Positions 1 to 12,642 of a DNA stretch of 64,000 bases are shown one piece after another (the first letter of the stretch is position 1; each line of letters starts with the position of its first letter). The notes beneath the pieces were generated by a model, which saw only the letters and a program-made list of their open reading frames with translations, was not told the DNA's origin and ran no database searches. This stretch comes from Coccinella septempunctata. Taxonomy: Eukaryota; Arthropoda; Insecta; Coleoptera; Coccinellidae. A program made the position numbers and the translations under genes. The stretch is from assembly GCF_907165205.1 (NCBI RefSeq), contig NC_058189.1, forward strand, positions 35,056,270-35,120,269. The letters are read 5' to 3'.

Positions 1-52
1 TCGTGTACATTGGATATTTCTAGCGACTCAATCAAAACGCTTCGTTTTCAAT

Positions 53-298
53 ATGGTGTCGAAATCTGAAAACTACTCGTACGAAATGTTCGAAGATGGA
101 AATATTATAACCGAGAAGACTTTCCATCTCATTTCATCTAGTAGGCGTTCGGATCGATGCATTATGATATCAGGAGTTGAAAACGCTGGTAGAAGAAGAG
201 TTGAGTTAGGTAGAAATATTTATGAACCAAGAATTACTCCTCAAGATCTCGAAGTTCTGCTCTCTGAGCCATTTTGCTCGATACAAGAACAATATTGA
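53..298 (+). CDS. Array gene copy 1, 81-aa protein of unknown function
   Basis: An ATG-initiated 81-codon frame in the consensus position of the unit; this copy reads MVSK instead of MASK (A2V). I do not recognise the protein. The consensus is hydrophilic with no signal peptide or membrane segment. It has a Ser/Tyr-rich acidic N-terminus (residues 3-17), a stretch that could form beta strands (24-52) with basic clusters RRSDR (31-35) and GRRR (46-49), and a likely short helix PQDLEVLL (63-70). The C-terminus is SIQEQY. The ATG is chosen because it lies about 154 nt after a TCAGT initiator and is followed by G (ATGG); the frame extends upstream only to a TTG. The promoter of this copy lies left of the window. 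It could be a real amplified gene or a satellite with a fortuitously maintained frame. Confidence 0.45.
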   Translation: MVSKSENYSYEMFEDGNIITEKTFHLISSSRRSDRCIMISGVENAGRRRVELGRNIYEPRITPQDLEVLLSEPFCSIQEQY

Positions 299-1160
299 GG
301 AGGGAAATTTCATCACGGACATATCATTTAGTTGACTAGATGATCAAAAAATATGACGAGGATGAATCAGCATCACTCATTTATTCAATAAAAATTCAAG
401 TATAATAACCACAATTTGCATAGATTTTTGTTTCCTTTTCACTCCAAAGTGAAGTGATATTCGATTATTTGCAATTTCGAGTATATAAGAATATTTACTT
501 TGACATCAAATGTCAGAAATATTCGAATTTTCGAGACCAGGTTTGTCCTCTCTTCAAAACATAGTTGTTTTGACTTTTCAGGAATCAAGATCAGTGTGTC
601 CCTTTTCTATGAATTGCATATGGTATAAGAGTGAAATCGATGAATTAATTACACATAACTCATTGCAGAGGAATTGTTTCATTAGATTCAGTTCTGATTC
701 CACCCTTAGCATATCGCTGCTTGATAGTCTGAAAGTATGGTAAGATTTTCAACATGAAATCAGTCCCTTCCTATGAAACTGAGCTGTCGCTTTTTTACAA
801 TGAGACACTTGCATGTAATTTCACTGAATCTTATCGAATGAACGATATATAGTCCTTCTTATTCAATATATGCCGAAATTTTGGAATCATCCTATTCATC
901 CTAGGCCCAATTTTGATTTTGGAATAATGAAAACAGCATAGAAAAAATGAAAATTACTCGTTGATGAGGGACTACATAATGGAGAAAAATAAAAAATACT
1001 AGTATCATTGTTTTCATCTTCTCAAGTGGCGATAATAATAGAATAAAAATTCTATCTCAGACTGCACCGACTAATTATGAACTGCGGGGGACACTTAGAC
1101 AAGGCCAAAAGTTGTTAGAGTAGTGGGGATAACTACGACAAGCTCCCGACAGCGATTCGG

Positions 1161-1196
1161 TATATAAACCATCGCAGCTTAAGTGTCGCTCAGTGC
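1161..1196 (+). promoter_or_regulatory. Core promoter of the array unit (representative copy)
   Basis: TATATAAA at 1161-1168 is followed by TCAGTG with its A at 1192, exactly 31 nt after the first T of the TATA box. This matches the arthropod TATA plus TCAGT initiator arrangement. Downstream, AACGC at +25 to +29 and GCTC at +28 to +31 partly match the MTE and DPE positions. The same arrangement recurs in nearly every unit at ATG-185 and ATG-154; three units have altered TATA boxes (listed separately). Confidence 0.7.
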
Positions 1197-1239
1197 TTGG
1201 GATTGCAGCAGCGCAAACGCTCTACTATTGACCACTTTG

Positions 1240-1251
1240 ATGCTATTCTAG
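1240..1251 (+). other. Minimal upstream ORF in the leader (representative copy)
   Basis: ATG CTA TTC TAG lies 48 nt after the predicted start site and 95 nt before the main stretch to the gene ATG. It recurs in nearly all units, with exceptions near 21711 (ATG becomes ATA) and 62191 (TAG becomes TTG, lengthening it). Confidence 0.4.
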
Positions 1252-1345
1252 AACAATTGAGTTGGTCGATCGTCCAGTTTGTGTGCTCACTCCTCGTGTA
1301 CATTGGATATTTCTAGCGACTCAATCAAAACGCTTCGTTTTCAAT

Positions 1346-1591
1346 ATGGCGTCGAAATCTGAAAACTACTCGTACGAAATGTTCGAAGATGGAAATATTA
1401 TAACCGAGAAGACTTTCCATCTCATTTCATCTAGTAGGCGTTCGGATCGATGCATTATAATATCAGGAGTTGAAAACGCTGGTAGAGGAAGAGTTGAGTT
1501 AGGTAGAAATATTTATGAACCAAGAATTACTCCTCAAGATCTCGAAGTTCTGCTCTCTGAGCCATTTTGCTCGATACAAGAACAATATTGA
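1346..1591 (+). CDS. Array gene copy 2
   Basis: Intact 81 codons. Differs from the consensus by M38I and R48G. Promoter 1161-1196 and AATAAA 1680-1685 are both in place. Confidence 0.45.
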   Translation: MASKSENYSYEMFEDGNIITEKTFHLISSSRRSDRCIIISGVENAGRGRVELGRNIYEPRITPQDLEVLLSEPFCSIQEQY

Positions 1592-1679
1592 GGAGGGGAA
1601 TTTCATCACGGACTTATCATTTAGTTGACTAGATGATAAAAAAATAGGACGAGGATGAATCAGCATCACTCATTTATTC

Positions 1680-1685
1680 AATAAA
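1680..1685 (+). terminator. Polyadenylation signal of the array unit (representative copy)
   Basis: AATAAA occurs 89 nt after the stop codon, in TTATTCAATAAAAATTC. It is conserved in all complete units at the same offset (for example 387-392), which gives each unit a plausible 3' end. Confidence 0.6.
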
Positions 1686-2649
1686 AATTCAAATATAATA
1701 ACCACAATTTGCATAGATTTTTGTTTCCTTTTCACCCCAAAGTGAAGTGATATTCGATTATTTGCAATTTCGAGTATATAAGAATATATACTTTGACATC
1801 AAATGTCAGAAATATTCGAACTTTCGAGACGACTGCTATTCTCCAGGTTTGTCCTCTCTTCAAAACATAGTTGTTTTGACTTTTCAGGAATCAAGATCAG
1901 AGTGTCTCTTTTCTATGAATTTAATGGTATAAGAGTGAAATCGATGAATTAATTACACATAACCCATTGCAGAGGAATTGTTTCATTATATTCAGTTCTG
2001 ATTCCACCCTTAGCATATCGCTGCTTGATAGTCTGAAAGTATGGTAAGATTTTCAACATGAAATCAGTCCCTTCCTATGAAACTGAGCTGTCGCTTTTTT
2101 ACAATGAGACACTTGCATGTAATTTCACTGAATCTTATCAAATGACCGATATATAGTCCTTTTTATTCAATATATGCCGAAATTTTGGAATCATCCTATT
2201 CATCTTAGGACCAATTTTGATTTTGGAATAATGAAAACAGCATAGAAAAAATTAAAATAACTCGTTGATGAGGGAATACATAATGGAGAAAAATAAAGAA
2301 TACTAGTATCATTGTTTTCATCTTCTCAAGTGGCGATAATAATAGAATAAAAATTCTATCTCAGACTGCACCGACTAATTATGAACTGCGGGGGACTCTT
2401 AGACAAGGCCAAAAGTTGTTCGAGTAGTGGGGATAACTACGACAAGCTCCCGACAGCGATTCGGTATATAAACCATCGCAGCTTAAGTGTTGCTCAGTGC
2501 TTGGTATTGCAGCAGCGCAAACGCTCTACTATTGACCACTTTGATGCTATTCTAGAACAATTGAGTTGGTCGATCGTCCAGTTTGTGTGCTCTCTCCTCG
2601 TGTACATTGGATATTTCTAGCGACTCAATCAAAACGCTTCGTTTTCAAT

Positions 2650-2895
2650 ATGGCGTCGAAATCTGAAAACTACTCGTACGAAATGTTCGAAGATGGAAAT
2701 ATTATAACCGAGAAGACTTTCCATCTCATTTCATCTAGTAAGCGTTCGGATCGATGCATTATGATATCAGGAGTTGAAAACGCTGGTAGAAGAAGAGTTG
2801 AGTTAGGTAGAAATATTTATGAACCAAGAATTACTCCTCAAGATCTCGAAGTTCTGCTCTCTGAGCCATTTTGCTCGATACAAGAACAATATTGA
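2650..2895 (+). CDS. Array gene copy 3
   Basis: Intact 81 codons with R31K only. This R31K form alternates with the M38I/R48G form in the dimeric block. Confidence 0.45.
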   Translation: MASKSENYSYEMFEDGNIITEKTFHLISSSKRSDRCIMISGVENAGRRRVELGRNIYEPRITPQDLEVLLSEPFCSIQEQY

Positions 2896-3942
2896 GGAGG
2901 GGAATTTCATCACGGACTTATCATTTAGTTGACTAGATGATCAAAAAATAGGACGAGGATGAATCAGCATCACTCATTTATTCAATAAAAATTCAAGTAT
3001 AATAACCACAATTTGCATAGATTTTTGTTTCCTTTTCACTCCAAAGTGAAGTGATATTCGATTATTTGCAATTTCGAGTATATAAGAATATTTACTTTGA
3101 CATCAAATGTCAGAAATATTCGAATTTTCGAGACCAGGTTTGTCCTCTCTTCAAAACATAGTTGTTTTGACTTTTCAGGAATCAAGATCAGTGTGTCCCT
3201 TTTCTATGAATTGCATATGGTATAAGAGTGAAATCGATGAATTAATTACACATAACTCATTGCAGAGGAATTGTTTCATTAGATTCAGTTCTGATTCCAC
3301 CCTTAGCATATCGCTGCTTGATAGTCTGAAAGTATGGTAAGATTTTCAACATGAAATCAGTCCCTTCCTATGAAACTGAGCTGTCGCTTTTTTACAATGA
3401 GACACTTGCATGTAATTTCACTGAATCTTATCGAATGAACGATATATAGTCCTTCTTATTCAATATATGCCGAAATTTTGGAATCATCCTATTCATCCTA
3501 GGCCCAATTTTGATTTTGGAATAATGAAAACAGCATAGAAAAAATGAAAATTACTCGTTGATGAGGGACTACATAATGGAGAAAAATAAAAAATACTAGT
3601 ATCATTGTTTTCATCTTCTCAAGTGGCGATAATAATAGAATAAAAATTCTATCTCAGACTGCACCGACTAATTATGAACTGCGGGGGACACTTAGACAAG
3701 GCCAAAAGTTGTTAGAGTAGTGGGGATAACTACGACAAGCTCCCGACAGCGATTCGGTATATAAACCATCGCAGCTTAAGTGTCGCTCAGTGCTTGGGAT
3801 TGCAGCAGCGCAAACGCTCTACTATTGACCACTTTGATGCTATTCTAGAACAATTGAGTTGGTCGATCGTCCAGTTTGTGTGCTCACTCCTCGTGTACAT
3901 TGGATATTTCTAGCGACTCAATCAAAACGCTTCGTTTTCAAT

Positions 3943-4188
3943 ATGGCGTCGAAATCTGAAAACTACTCGTACGAAATGTTCGAAGATGGAAATATTATAA
4001 CCGAGAAGACTTTCCATCTCATTTCATCTAGTAGGCGTTCGGATCGATGCATTATAATATCAGGAGTTGAAAACGCTGGTAGAGGAAGAGTTGAGTTAGG
4101 TAGAAATATTTATGAACCAAGAATTACTCCTCAAGATCTCGAAGTTCTGCTCTCTGAGCCATTTTGCTCGATACAAGAACAATATTGA
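3943..4188 (+). CDS. Array gene copy 4
   Basis: Intact; M38I and R48G, identical to copy 2 as a product of the 2597 bp duplication. Confidence 0.45.
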   Translation: MASKSENYSYEMFEDGNIITEKTFHLISSSRRSDRCIIISGVENAGRGRVELGRNIYEPRITPQDLEVLLSEPFCSIQEQY

Positions 4189-5246
4189 GGAGGGGAATTT
4201 CATCACGGACTTATCATTTAGTTGACTAGATGATAAAAAAATAGGACGAGGATGAATCAGCATCACTCATTTATTCAATAAAAATTCAAATATAATAACC
4301 ACAATTTGCATAGATTTTTGTTTCCTTTTCACCCCAAAGTGAAGTGATATTCGATTATTTGCAATTTCGAGTATATAAGAATATATACTTTGACATCAAA
4401 TGTCAGAAATATTCGAACTTTCGAGACGACTGCTATTCTCCAGGTTTGTCCTCTCTTCAAAACATAGTTGTTTTGACTTTTCAGGAATCAAGATCAGAGT
4501 GTCTCTTTTCTATGAATTTAATGGTATAAGAGTGAAATCGATGAATTAATTACACATAACCCATTGCAGAGGAATTGTTTCATTATATTCAGTTCTGATT
4601 CCACCCTTAGCATATCGCTGCTTGATAGTCTGAAAGTATGGTAAGATTTTCAACATGAAATCAGTCCCTTCCTATGAAACTGAGCTGTCGCTTTTTTACA
4701 ATGAGACACTTGCATGTAATTTCACTGAATCTTATCAAATGACCGATATATAGTCCTTTTTATTCAATATATGCCGAAATTTTGGAATCATCCTATTCAT
4801 CTTAGGACCAATTTTGATTTTGGAATAATGAAAACAGCATAGAAAAAATTAAAATAACTCGTTGATGAGGGAATACATAATGGAGAAAAATAAAGAATAC
4901 TAGTATCATTGTTTTCATCTTCTCAAGTGGCGATAATAATAGAATAAAAATTCTATCTCAGACTGCACCGACTAATTATGAACTGCGGGGGACTCTTAGA
5001 CAAGGCCAAAAGTTGTTCGAGTAGTGGGGATAACTACGACAAGCTCCCGACAGCGATTCGGTATATAAACCATCGCAGCTTAAGTGTTGCTCAGTGCTTG
5101 GTATTGCAGCAGCGCAAACGCTCTACTATTGACCACTTTGATGCTATTCTAGAACAATTGAGTTGGTCGATCGTCCAGTTTGTGTGCTCTCTCCTCGTGT
5201 ACATTGGATATTTCTAGCGACTCAATCAAAACGCTTCGTTTTCAAT

Positions 5247-5492
5247 ATGGCGTCGAAATCTGAAAACTACTCGTACGAAATGTTCGAAGATGGAAATATT
5301 ATAACCGAGAAGACTTTCCATCTCATTTCATCTAGTAAGCGTTCGGATCGATGCATTATGATATCAGGAGTTGAAAACGCTGGTAGAAGAAGAGTTGAGT
5401 TAGGTAGAAATATTTATGAACCAAGAATTACTCCTCAAGATCTCGAAGTTCTGCTCTCTGAGCCATTTTGCTCGATACAAGAACAATATTGA
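5247..5492 (+). CDS. Array gene copy 5
   Basis: Intact; R31K, identical in protein to copy 3, 2597 bp downstream of it. Confidence 0.45.
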   Translation: MASKSENYSYEMFEDGNIITEKTFHLISSSKRSDRCIMISGVENAGRRRVELGRNIYEPRITPQDLEVLLSEPFCSIQEQY

Positions 5493-6549
5493 GGAGGGGA
5501 ATTTCATCACGGACTTATCATTTAGTTGACTAGATGATCAAAAAATAGGACGAGGATGAATCAGCATCACTCATTTATTCAATAAAAATTCAAGTATAAT
5601 AACCACAATTTGCATAGATTTTTGTTTCCTTTTCACCCCAAAGTGAAGTGATATTCGATTATTTGCAATTTCGAGTATATAAGAATATATACTTTGACAT
5701 CAAATGTCAGAAATATTCGAATTTTCGAGACCACTGCTATTCTCCAGGTTTGTCCTCTCTTCAAAACATAGTTGTTTTGACTTTTCAGGAATCAAGATCA
5801 GAGTGTCTCTTTTCTATGAATTGCATATGGTATAAGAGTGAAATCGATGAATTAATTACATATAACTCATTGCAGAGGAATTGTTTCATTATATTCAGTT
5901 CTGATTACACCCTTAGCATATCGCTGCTTGATAGTCTGAAAGTATGGTAAGATTTTCAACATGAAATCAGTCCCTTCCTATGAAACTGAGCTGTCGCTTT
6001 TTTACAATGAGACACTTGCATGTAATTTCACTGAATCTTATCAAATGAACGATATATAGTCCTTATTCAATATATGCCGAAATTTTGGAATCATCCTATT
6101 CATCTTAGGCCCAATTTTGATTTTGGAATAATGAAAACAGCATAGAAAAAATGAAAATAACTCGTTGATGAGGAACTACATAATGGAGAAAAATAAAGAA
6201 TACTAGTATCATTGTTTTCATCTTCTCAAGTGGCGATAATAATAGAATAAAAATTCTATCTCAGACTGCACCGACTAATTATGAACTGCGGTGGACTCTT
6301 AGACAAGGCCAAAAGTTGTTCGAGTAGTGGGGATAACTACGACAAGCTCCCGACAGCGATTCGGTATATAAACCATCGCAGCTTAAGTGTTGCTCAGTGC
6401 TTGGGATTGCAGCAGCGCAAACGCTCTACTATTGACCACTTTGATGCTATTCTAGAACAATTGAGTTGGTCGATCGTCCAGTTTGTGTGCTCTCTTCTCG
6501 TGTACATTGGATATTTCTAGCGACTCAATCAAAACGCTTCGTTTTCAAT

Positions 6550-6795
6550 ATGGCGTCGAAATCTGAAAACTACTCGTACGAAATGTTCGAAGATGGAAAT
6601 ATTATAACCGAGAAGACTTTCCATCTCATTTCATCTAGTAGGCGTTCGGATCGATGCATTATAATATCAGGAGTTGAAAACGCTGGTAGAGGAAGAGTTG
6701 AGTTAGGTAGAAATATTTATGAACCAAGAATTACTCCTCAAGATCTCGAAGTTCTGCTCTCTGAGCCATTTTGCTCGATACAAGAACAATATTGA
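6550..6795 (+). CDS. Array gene copy 6
   Basis: Intact; M38I and R48G. Confidence 0.45.
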   Translation: MASKSENYSYEMFEDGNIITEKTFHLISSSRRSDRCIIISGVENAGRGRVELGRNIYEPRITPQDLEVLLSEPFCSIQEQY

Positions 6796-7853
6796 GGAGG
6801 GGAATTTCATCACGGACTTATCATTTAGTTGACTAGATGATCAAAAAATAGGACGAGGATGAATCAGCATCACTCATTTATTCAATAAAAATTCAAATAT
6901 AATAACCACAATTTGCATAGATTTTTGTTTCCTTTTCACCCCAAAGTGAAGTGATATTCGATTATTTGCAATTTCGAGTATATAAGAATATATACTTTGA
7001 CATCAAATGTCAGAAATATTCGAATTTCCGAGACGACTGCTATTCTCCAGGTTTGTCCTCTCTTCAAAACATAGTTGTTTTGACTTTTCAGGAATCAAGA
7101 TCAGAGTGTCTCTTTTCTATGAATTTAATAGTATAAGAGTGAAATCGATGAATTAATTACACATAACCCATTGCAGAGGAATTGTTTCATTATATTCAGT
7201 TCTGATTCCACCCTTAGCATATCGCTGCTTGATAGTCTGAAAGTATGGTAAGATTTTCAACATGAAATCAGTCCCTTCCTATGAAACTGAGCTGTCGCTT
7301 TTTTACAATGAGACACTTGCATGTAATTTCACTGAATCTTATCAAATGACCGATATATAGTCCTTTTTATTCAATATATGCCAAAATTTTGGAATCATCC
7401 TATTCATCTTAGGCCCAATTTTGATTTTGGAATAATGAAAACAGCATAGAAAAAATTAAAATAACTCGTTGATGAGGGAATACATAATGGAGAAAAATAA
7501 AGAATACTAGTATCATTGTTTTCATCTTCTCAAGTGGCGATAATAATAGAATAAAAATTCTATCTCAGACTGCACCGACTAATTATGAACTGCGGGGGAC
7601 TCTTAGACAAGGCCAAAAGTTGTTCGAGTAGTGGGGATAACTACGACAAGCTCCCGACAGCGATTCGGTATATAAACCATCGCAGCTTAAGTGTTGCTCA
7701 GTGCTTGGTATTGCAGCAGCGCAAACGCTCTACTATTGACCACTTTGATGCTATTCTAGAACAATTGAGTTGGTCGATCGTCCAGTTTGTGTGCTCTCTC
7801 CTCGTGTACATTGGATATTTCTAGCGACTCAATCAAAACGCTTCGTTTTCAAT

Positions 7854-8099
7854 ATGGCGTCGAAATCTGAAAACTACTCGTACGAAATGTTCGAAGATGG
7901 AAATATTATAACCGAGAAGATTTTCCATCTCATTTCATCTAGTAAGCGTTCGGATCGATGCATTATGATATCAGGAGTTGAAAACGCTGGTAGAAGAAGA
8001 GTTGAGTTAGGTAGAAATATTTATGAACCAAGAATTACTCCTCAAGATCTCGAAGTTCTGCTCTCTGAGCCATTTTGCTCGATACAAGAACAATATTGA
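7854..8099 (+). CDS. Array gene copy 7
   Basis: Intact; T23I (ACT to ATT) and R31K. Confidence 0.45.
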   Translation: MASKSENYSYEMFEDGNIITEKIFHLISSSKRSDRCIMISGVENAGRRRVELGRNIYEPRITPQDLEVLLSEPFCSIQEQY

Positions 8100-9156
8100 G
8101 GAGGGGAATTTCATCACGGACTTATCATTTAGTTGACTAGATGATCAAAAAAAAGGACGAGGATGAATCAGCATCACTCATTTATTCAATAAAAATTCAA
8201 GTATAATAACCACAATTTGCATAGATTTTTGTTTCCTTTTCACCCCAAAGTGAAGTGATATTCGATTATTTGCAATTTCGAGTATATAAGAATATATACT
8301 TTGACATCAAATGTCAGAAATATTCGAATTTTCGAGACCACTGCTATTCTCCAGGTTTGTCCTCTCTTCAAAACATAGTTGTTTTGACTTTTCAGGAATC
8401 AAGATCAGAGTGTCTCTTTTCTATGAATTGCATATGGTATAAGAGTGAAATCGATGAATTAATTACATATAACTCATTGCAGAGGAATTGTTTCATTATA
8501 TTCAGTTCTGATTCCACCCTTAGCATATCGCTGCTTGATAGTCTGAAAGTATGGTAAGATTTTCAACATGAAATCAGTCCCTTCCTATGAAACTGAGCTG
8601 TCGCTTTTTTACAATGAGACACTTGCATGTAATTTCACTGAATCTTATCAAATGAACGATATATAGTCCTTATTCAATATATGCCGAAATTTTGGAATCA
8701 TCCTATTCATCTTAGGCCCAATTTTGATTTTGGAATAATGAAAACAGCATAGAAAAAATGAAAATAACTCGTTGATGAGGAACTACATAATGGAGAAAAA
8801 TAAAGAATACTAGTATCATTGTTTTCATCTTCTCAAGTGGCGATAATAATAGAATAAAAATTCTATCTCAGACTGCACCGACTAATTATGAACTGCGGTG
8901 GACTCTTAGACAAGGCCAAAAGTTGTTCGAGTAGTGGGGATAACTACGACAAGCTCCCGACAGCGATTCGGTATATAAACCATCGCAGCTTAAGTGTTGC
9001 TCAGTGCTTGGGATTGCAGCAGCGCAAACGCTCTACTATTGACCACTTTGATGCTATTCTAGAACAATTGAGTTGGTCGATCGTCCAGTTTGTGTGCTCT
9101 CTTCTCGTGTACATTGGATATTTCTAGCGACTCAATCAAAACGCTTCGTTTTCAAT

Positions 9157-9402
9157 ATGGCGTCGAAATCTGAAAACTACTCGTACGAAATGTTCGAAGA
9201 TGGAAATATTATAACCGAGAAGACTTTCCATCTCATTTCATCTAGTAGGCGTTCGGATCGATGCATTATGATATCAGGAGTTGAAAACGCTGGTAGAGGA
9301 AGAGTTGAGTTAGGTAGAAATATTTATGAACCAAGAATTACTCCTCAAGATCTCGAAGTTCTGCTCTCTGAGCCATTTTGCTCGATACAAGAACAATATT
9401 GA
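9157..9402 (+). CDS. Array gene copy 8
   Basis: Intact; R48G but with the consensus Met at 38, so it separates the two marks that travel together in copies 2, 4 and 6. Confidence 0.45.
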   Translation: MASKSENYSYEMFEDGNIITEKTFHLISSSRRSDRCIMISGVENAGRGRVELGRNIYEPRITPQDLEVLLSEPFCSIQEQY

Positions 9403-10460
9403 GGAGGGGAATTTCATCACGGACTTATCATTTAGTTGACTAGATGATCAAAAAATAGGACGAGGATGAATCAGCATCACTCATTTATTCAATAAAAATT
9501 CAAATATAATAACCACAATTTGCATAGATTTTTGTTTCCTTTTCACCCCAAAGTGAAGTGATATTCGATTATTTGCAATTTCGAGTATATAAGAATATAT
9601 ACTTTGACATCAAATGTCAGAAATATTCGAATTTTCGAGACGACTGCTATTCTCCAGGTTTGTCCTCTCTTCAAAACATAGTTGTTTTGACTTTTCAGGA
9701 ATCAAGATCAGAGTGTCTCTTTTCTATGAATTTAATGGTATAAGAGTGAAATCGATGAATTAATTACACATAACCCATTGCAGAGGAATTGTTTCATTAT
9801 ATTCAGTTCTGATTCCACCCTTAGCATATCGCTGCTTGATAGTCTGAAAGTATGGTAAGATTTTCAACATGAAATCAGTCCCTTCCTATGAAACTGAGCT
9901 GTCGCTTTTTTACAATGAGACACTTGCATGTAATTTCACTGAATCTTATCAAATGACCGATATATAGTCCTTTTTATTCAATATATGCCGAAATTTTGGA
10001 ATCATCCTATTCATCTTAGGCCCAATTTTGATTTTGGAATAATGAAAACAGCATAGAAAAAATAAAAATAACTCGTTGATGAGGGAATACATAATGGAGA
10101 ATAATAAAGAATACTAGTATCATTGTTTTCATCTTCTCAAGTGGCGATAATAATAGAATAAAAATTCTATCTCAGACTGCACCGACTAATTATGAACTGC
10201 GGGGGACTCTTAGACAAGGCCAAAAGTTGTTCGAGTAGTGGGGATAACTACGACAAGCTCCCGACAGCGATTCGGTATATAAACCATCGCAGCTTAAGTG
10301 TTGCTCAGTGCTTGGTATTGCAGCAGCGCAAACGCTCTACTATTGACCACTTTGATGCTATTCTAGAACAATTGAGTTGGTCGATCGTCCAGTTTGTGTG
10401 CTCTCTCCTCGTGTACATTGGATATTTCTAGCGACTCAATCAAAACGCTTCGTTTTCAAT

Positions 10461-10706
10461 ATGGCGTCGAAATCTGGAAACTACTCGTACGAAATGTTCG
10501 AAGATGGAAATATTATAACCGAGAAGACTTTCCATCTCATTTCATCTAGTAAGCGTTCGGATCGATGCATTATGATATCAGGAGTTGAAAACGCTGGTAG
10601 AAGAAGAGTTGAGTTAGGTAGAAATATTTATGAACCAAGAATTACTCCTCAAGATCTCGAAGTTCTGCTCTCTGAGCCATTTTGCTCGATACAAGAACAA
10701 TATTGA
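10461..10706 (+). CDS. Array gene copy 9
   Basis: Intact; E6G and R31K. Position 6 is the codon that is nonsense in five copies further right. Confidence 0.45.
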   Translation: MASKSGNYSYEMFEDGNIITEKTFHLISSSKRSDRCIMISGVENAGRRRVELGRNIYEPRITPQDLEVLLSEPFCSIQEQY

Positions 10707-11763
10707 GGAGGGGAATTTCATCACGGACTTATCATTTAGTTGACTAGATGATCAAAAAATAGGACGAGGATGAATCAGCATCACTCATTTATTCAATAAA
10801 AATTCAAGTATAATAACCACAATTTGCATAGATTTTTGTTTCCTTTTCACCCCAAAGTGAAGTGATATTCGATTATTTGCAATTTCGAGTATATAAGAAT
10901 ATATACTTTGACATCAAATGTCAGAAATATTCGAATTTTCGAGACGACTGCTATTCTCCAGGTTTGTCCTCTCTTCAAAACATAGTTGTTTTGACTTTTC
11001 GGGAATCAAGATCAGAGTGTCTCTTTTCTATGAATTGCATATGGTATAAGAGTGAAATCGATGAATTAATTACATATAACTCATTGCAGAGGAATTGTTT
11101 CATTATATTCAGTTCTGATTCCACCCTTAGCATATCGCTGCTTGATAGTCTGAAAGTATGGTAAGATTTTCAACATGAAATCAGTCCCTTCCTATGAAAC
11201 TGAGCTGTCGCTTTTTTACAATGAGACACTTGCATGTAATTTCACTGAATCTTATCAAATGAACGATATATAGTCCTTATTCAATATATGCCGAAATTTT
11301 GGAATCATCCTATTCATCTTAGGCCCAATTTTGATTTTGGAATAATGAAAACAGCATAGAAAAAATGAAAATAACTCGTTGATGAGGAACTACATAATGG
11401 AGAAAAATAAAGAATACTAGTATCATTGTTTTCATCTTCTCAAGTGGCGATAATAATAGAATAAAAATTCTATCTCAGACTGCACCGACTAATTATGAAC
11501 TGCGGTGGACTCTTAGACAAGGCCAAAAGTTGTTCGAGTAGTGGGGATAACTACGACAAGCTCCCGACAGCGATTCGGTATATAAACCATCGCAGCTTAA
11601 GTGTTGCTCAGTGCTTGGGATTGCAGCAGCGCAAACGCTCTACTATTGACCACTTTGATGCTATTCTAGAACAATTGAGTTGGTCGATCGTCCAGTTTGT
11701 GTGCTCTCTTCTCGTGTACATTGGATATTTCTAGCGACTCAATCAAAACGCTTCGTTTTCAAT

Positions 11764-12009
11764 ATGGCGTCGAAATCTGAAAACTACTCGTACGAAATGT
11801 TCGAAGATGGAAATATTATAACCGAGAAGACTTTCCATCTCATTTCATCTAGTAAGCGTTCGGATCGATGCATTATGATATCAGGAGTTGAAAACGCTGG
11901 TAGAAGAAGAGTTGAGTTAGAAAGAAATATTTATGAACCAAGAATTACTCCTCAAGATCTCGAAGTTCTGCTCTCTGAGCCATTTTGCTCGATACAAGAA
12001 CAATATTGA
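11764..12009 (+). CDS. Array gene copy 10
   Basis: Intact; R31K and G53E. Its spacer is cut by the retroelement at 12350 and resumes at 19617. The second TATA-like box of this unit carries a 4 bp insertion near 12195. Confidence 0.45.
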   Translation: MASKSENYSYEMFEDGNIITEKTFHLISSSKRSDRCIMISGVENAGRRRVELERNIYEPRITPQDLEVLLSEPFCSIQEQY

Positions 12010-12349
12010 GGAGGGGAATTTCATCACGGACTTATCATTTAGTTGACTAGATGATCAAAAAATAGGACGAGGATGAATCAGCATCACTCATTTATTCAAT
12101 AAAAATTCAAGTATAATAACCACAATTTGCATAGATTTTTGTTTCCTTTTCACCCCAAAGTGAAGTGATATTCGATTATTTGCAATTTCGAGTAGGTATA
12201 TAAGAATATATACTTTGACATCAAATGTCAGAAATATTCGAATTTTCGAGACCACTGCTATTCTCCAGGTTTGTCCTCTCTTCAAAACATAGTTGTTTTG
12301 ACTTTTCAGGAATCAAGATCAGAGTGTCTCTTTTCTATGAATTGCATAT

Positions 12350-12631
12350 AATTATGATTTTCGATCCGCAAACTCTGTTTTTAAAAAGAATTTTATTCTT
12401 TCAATTATAAATCACAATTTCGAAAAACTAAATGACTTTATAATTGGACAGAGCGGAAAGGAGTTACAAACAGAATGAATTCTAAAATGGAACTAAACTA
12501 GAATGTGTCTCTTTTCACATGGAAACTTTGGATTCTGGAAGAATCCGAATCATCACTTTCTTCTCGGACTAACACTTTCCGCGAAGACGAAGCTGGCGTC
12601 AGCGTTCCAGTACGAGGAGCATCTCGTAATA
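12350..12631 (-). repeat. 3' LTR of the errantivirus-like element
   Basis: 282 bp; on the plus strand it starts AATTATGATT and ends CTCGTAATA. It matches 19331-19612 except AAACTTTGG here against AAACCTTGG there. The next inward bases form the polypurine tract. Confidence 0.95.
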
Positions 12632-12642
12632 CTTTCCCCCTT
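12632..12642 (-). other. Polypurine tract
   Basis: On the minus strand AAGGGGGAAAG sits directly before the 3' LTR and overlaps the env stop codon. This is the usual plus-strand primer position. Confidence 0.85.

Larger units (their letters stand above)
357..5550 (+). repeat. Recent tandem duplication of a 2597 bp dimer
   Basis: The stretch from about 357 recurs 2597 bp downstream with no difference seen where I compared it. Shared marks include a 13 nt deletion just before GGTTTGTCC (near 537 and 3134), TTTACTTTG in place of TATACTTTG, and M38I plus R48G in the second gene copy. The match fades near 5630, where CACTCC becomes CACCCC. This points to a very recent unequal exchange or conversion. 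Confidence 0.8.
1..12345 (+). repeat. Tandem array of ~1.3 kb gene-bearing units, block I
   Basis: Ten gene copies repeat every 1293-1304 bp head to tail. Within a unit the order is TATATAAA (185 bp before the ATG), TCAGT initiator (A at ATG-154), leader, 81-codon ORF, AATAAA (89 nt after the stop), then roughly 0.8 kb with no convincing gene. That spacer holds a second TATA-like box (TATATAAG), a pyrimidine-rich stretch ending in CAG, a GGTAAGA sequence, and the palindrome ATACTAGTAT. Adjacent units differ by characteristic substitutions while alternate units match better, so the working period is a 2.6 kb dimer (2597 bp at first, then 2607 bp). The block ends where an LTR retroelement is inserted at 12350. 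Confidence 0.97.
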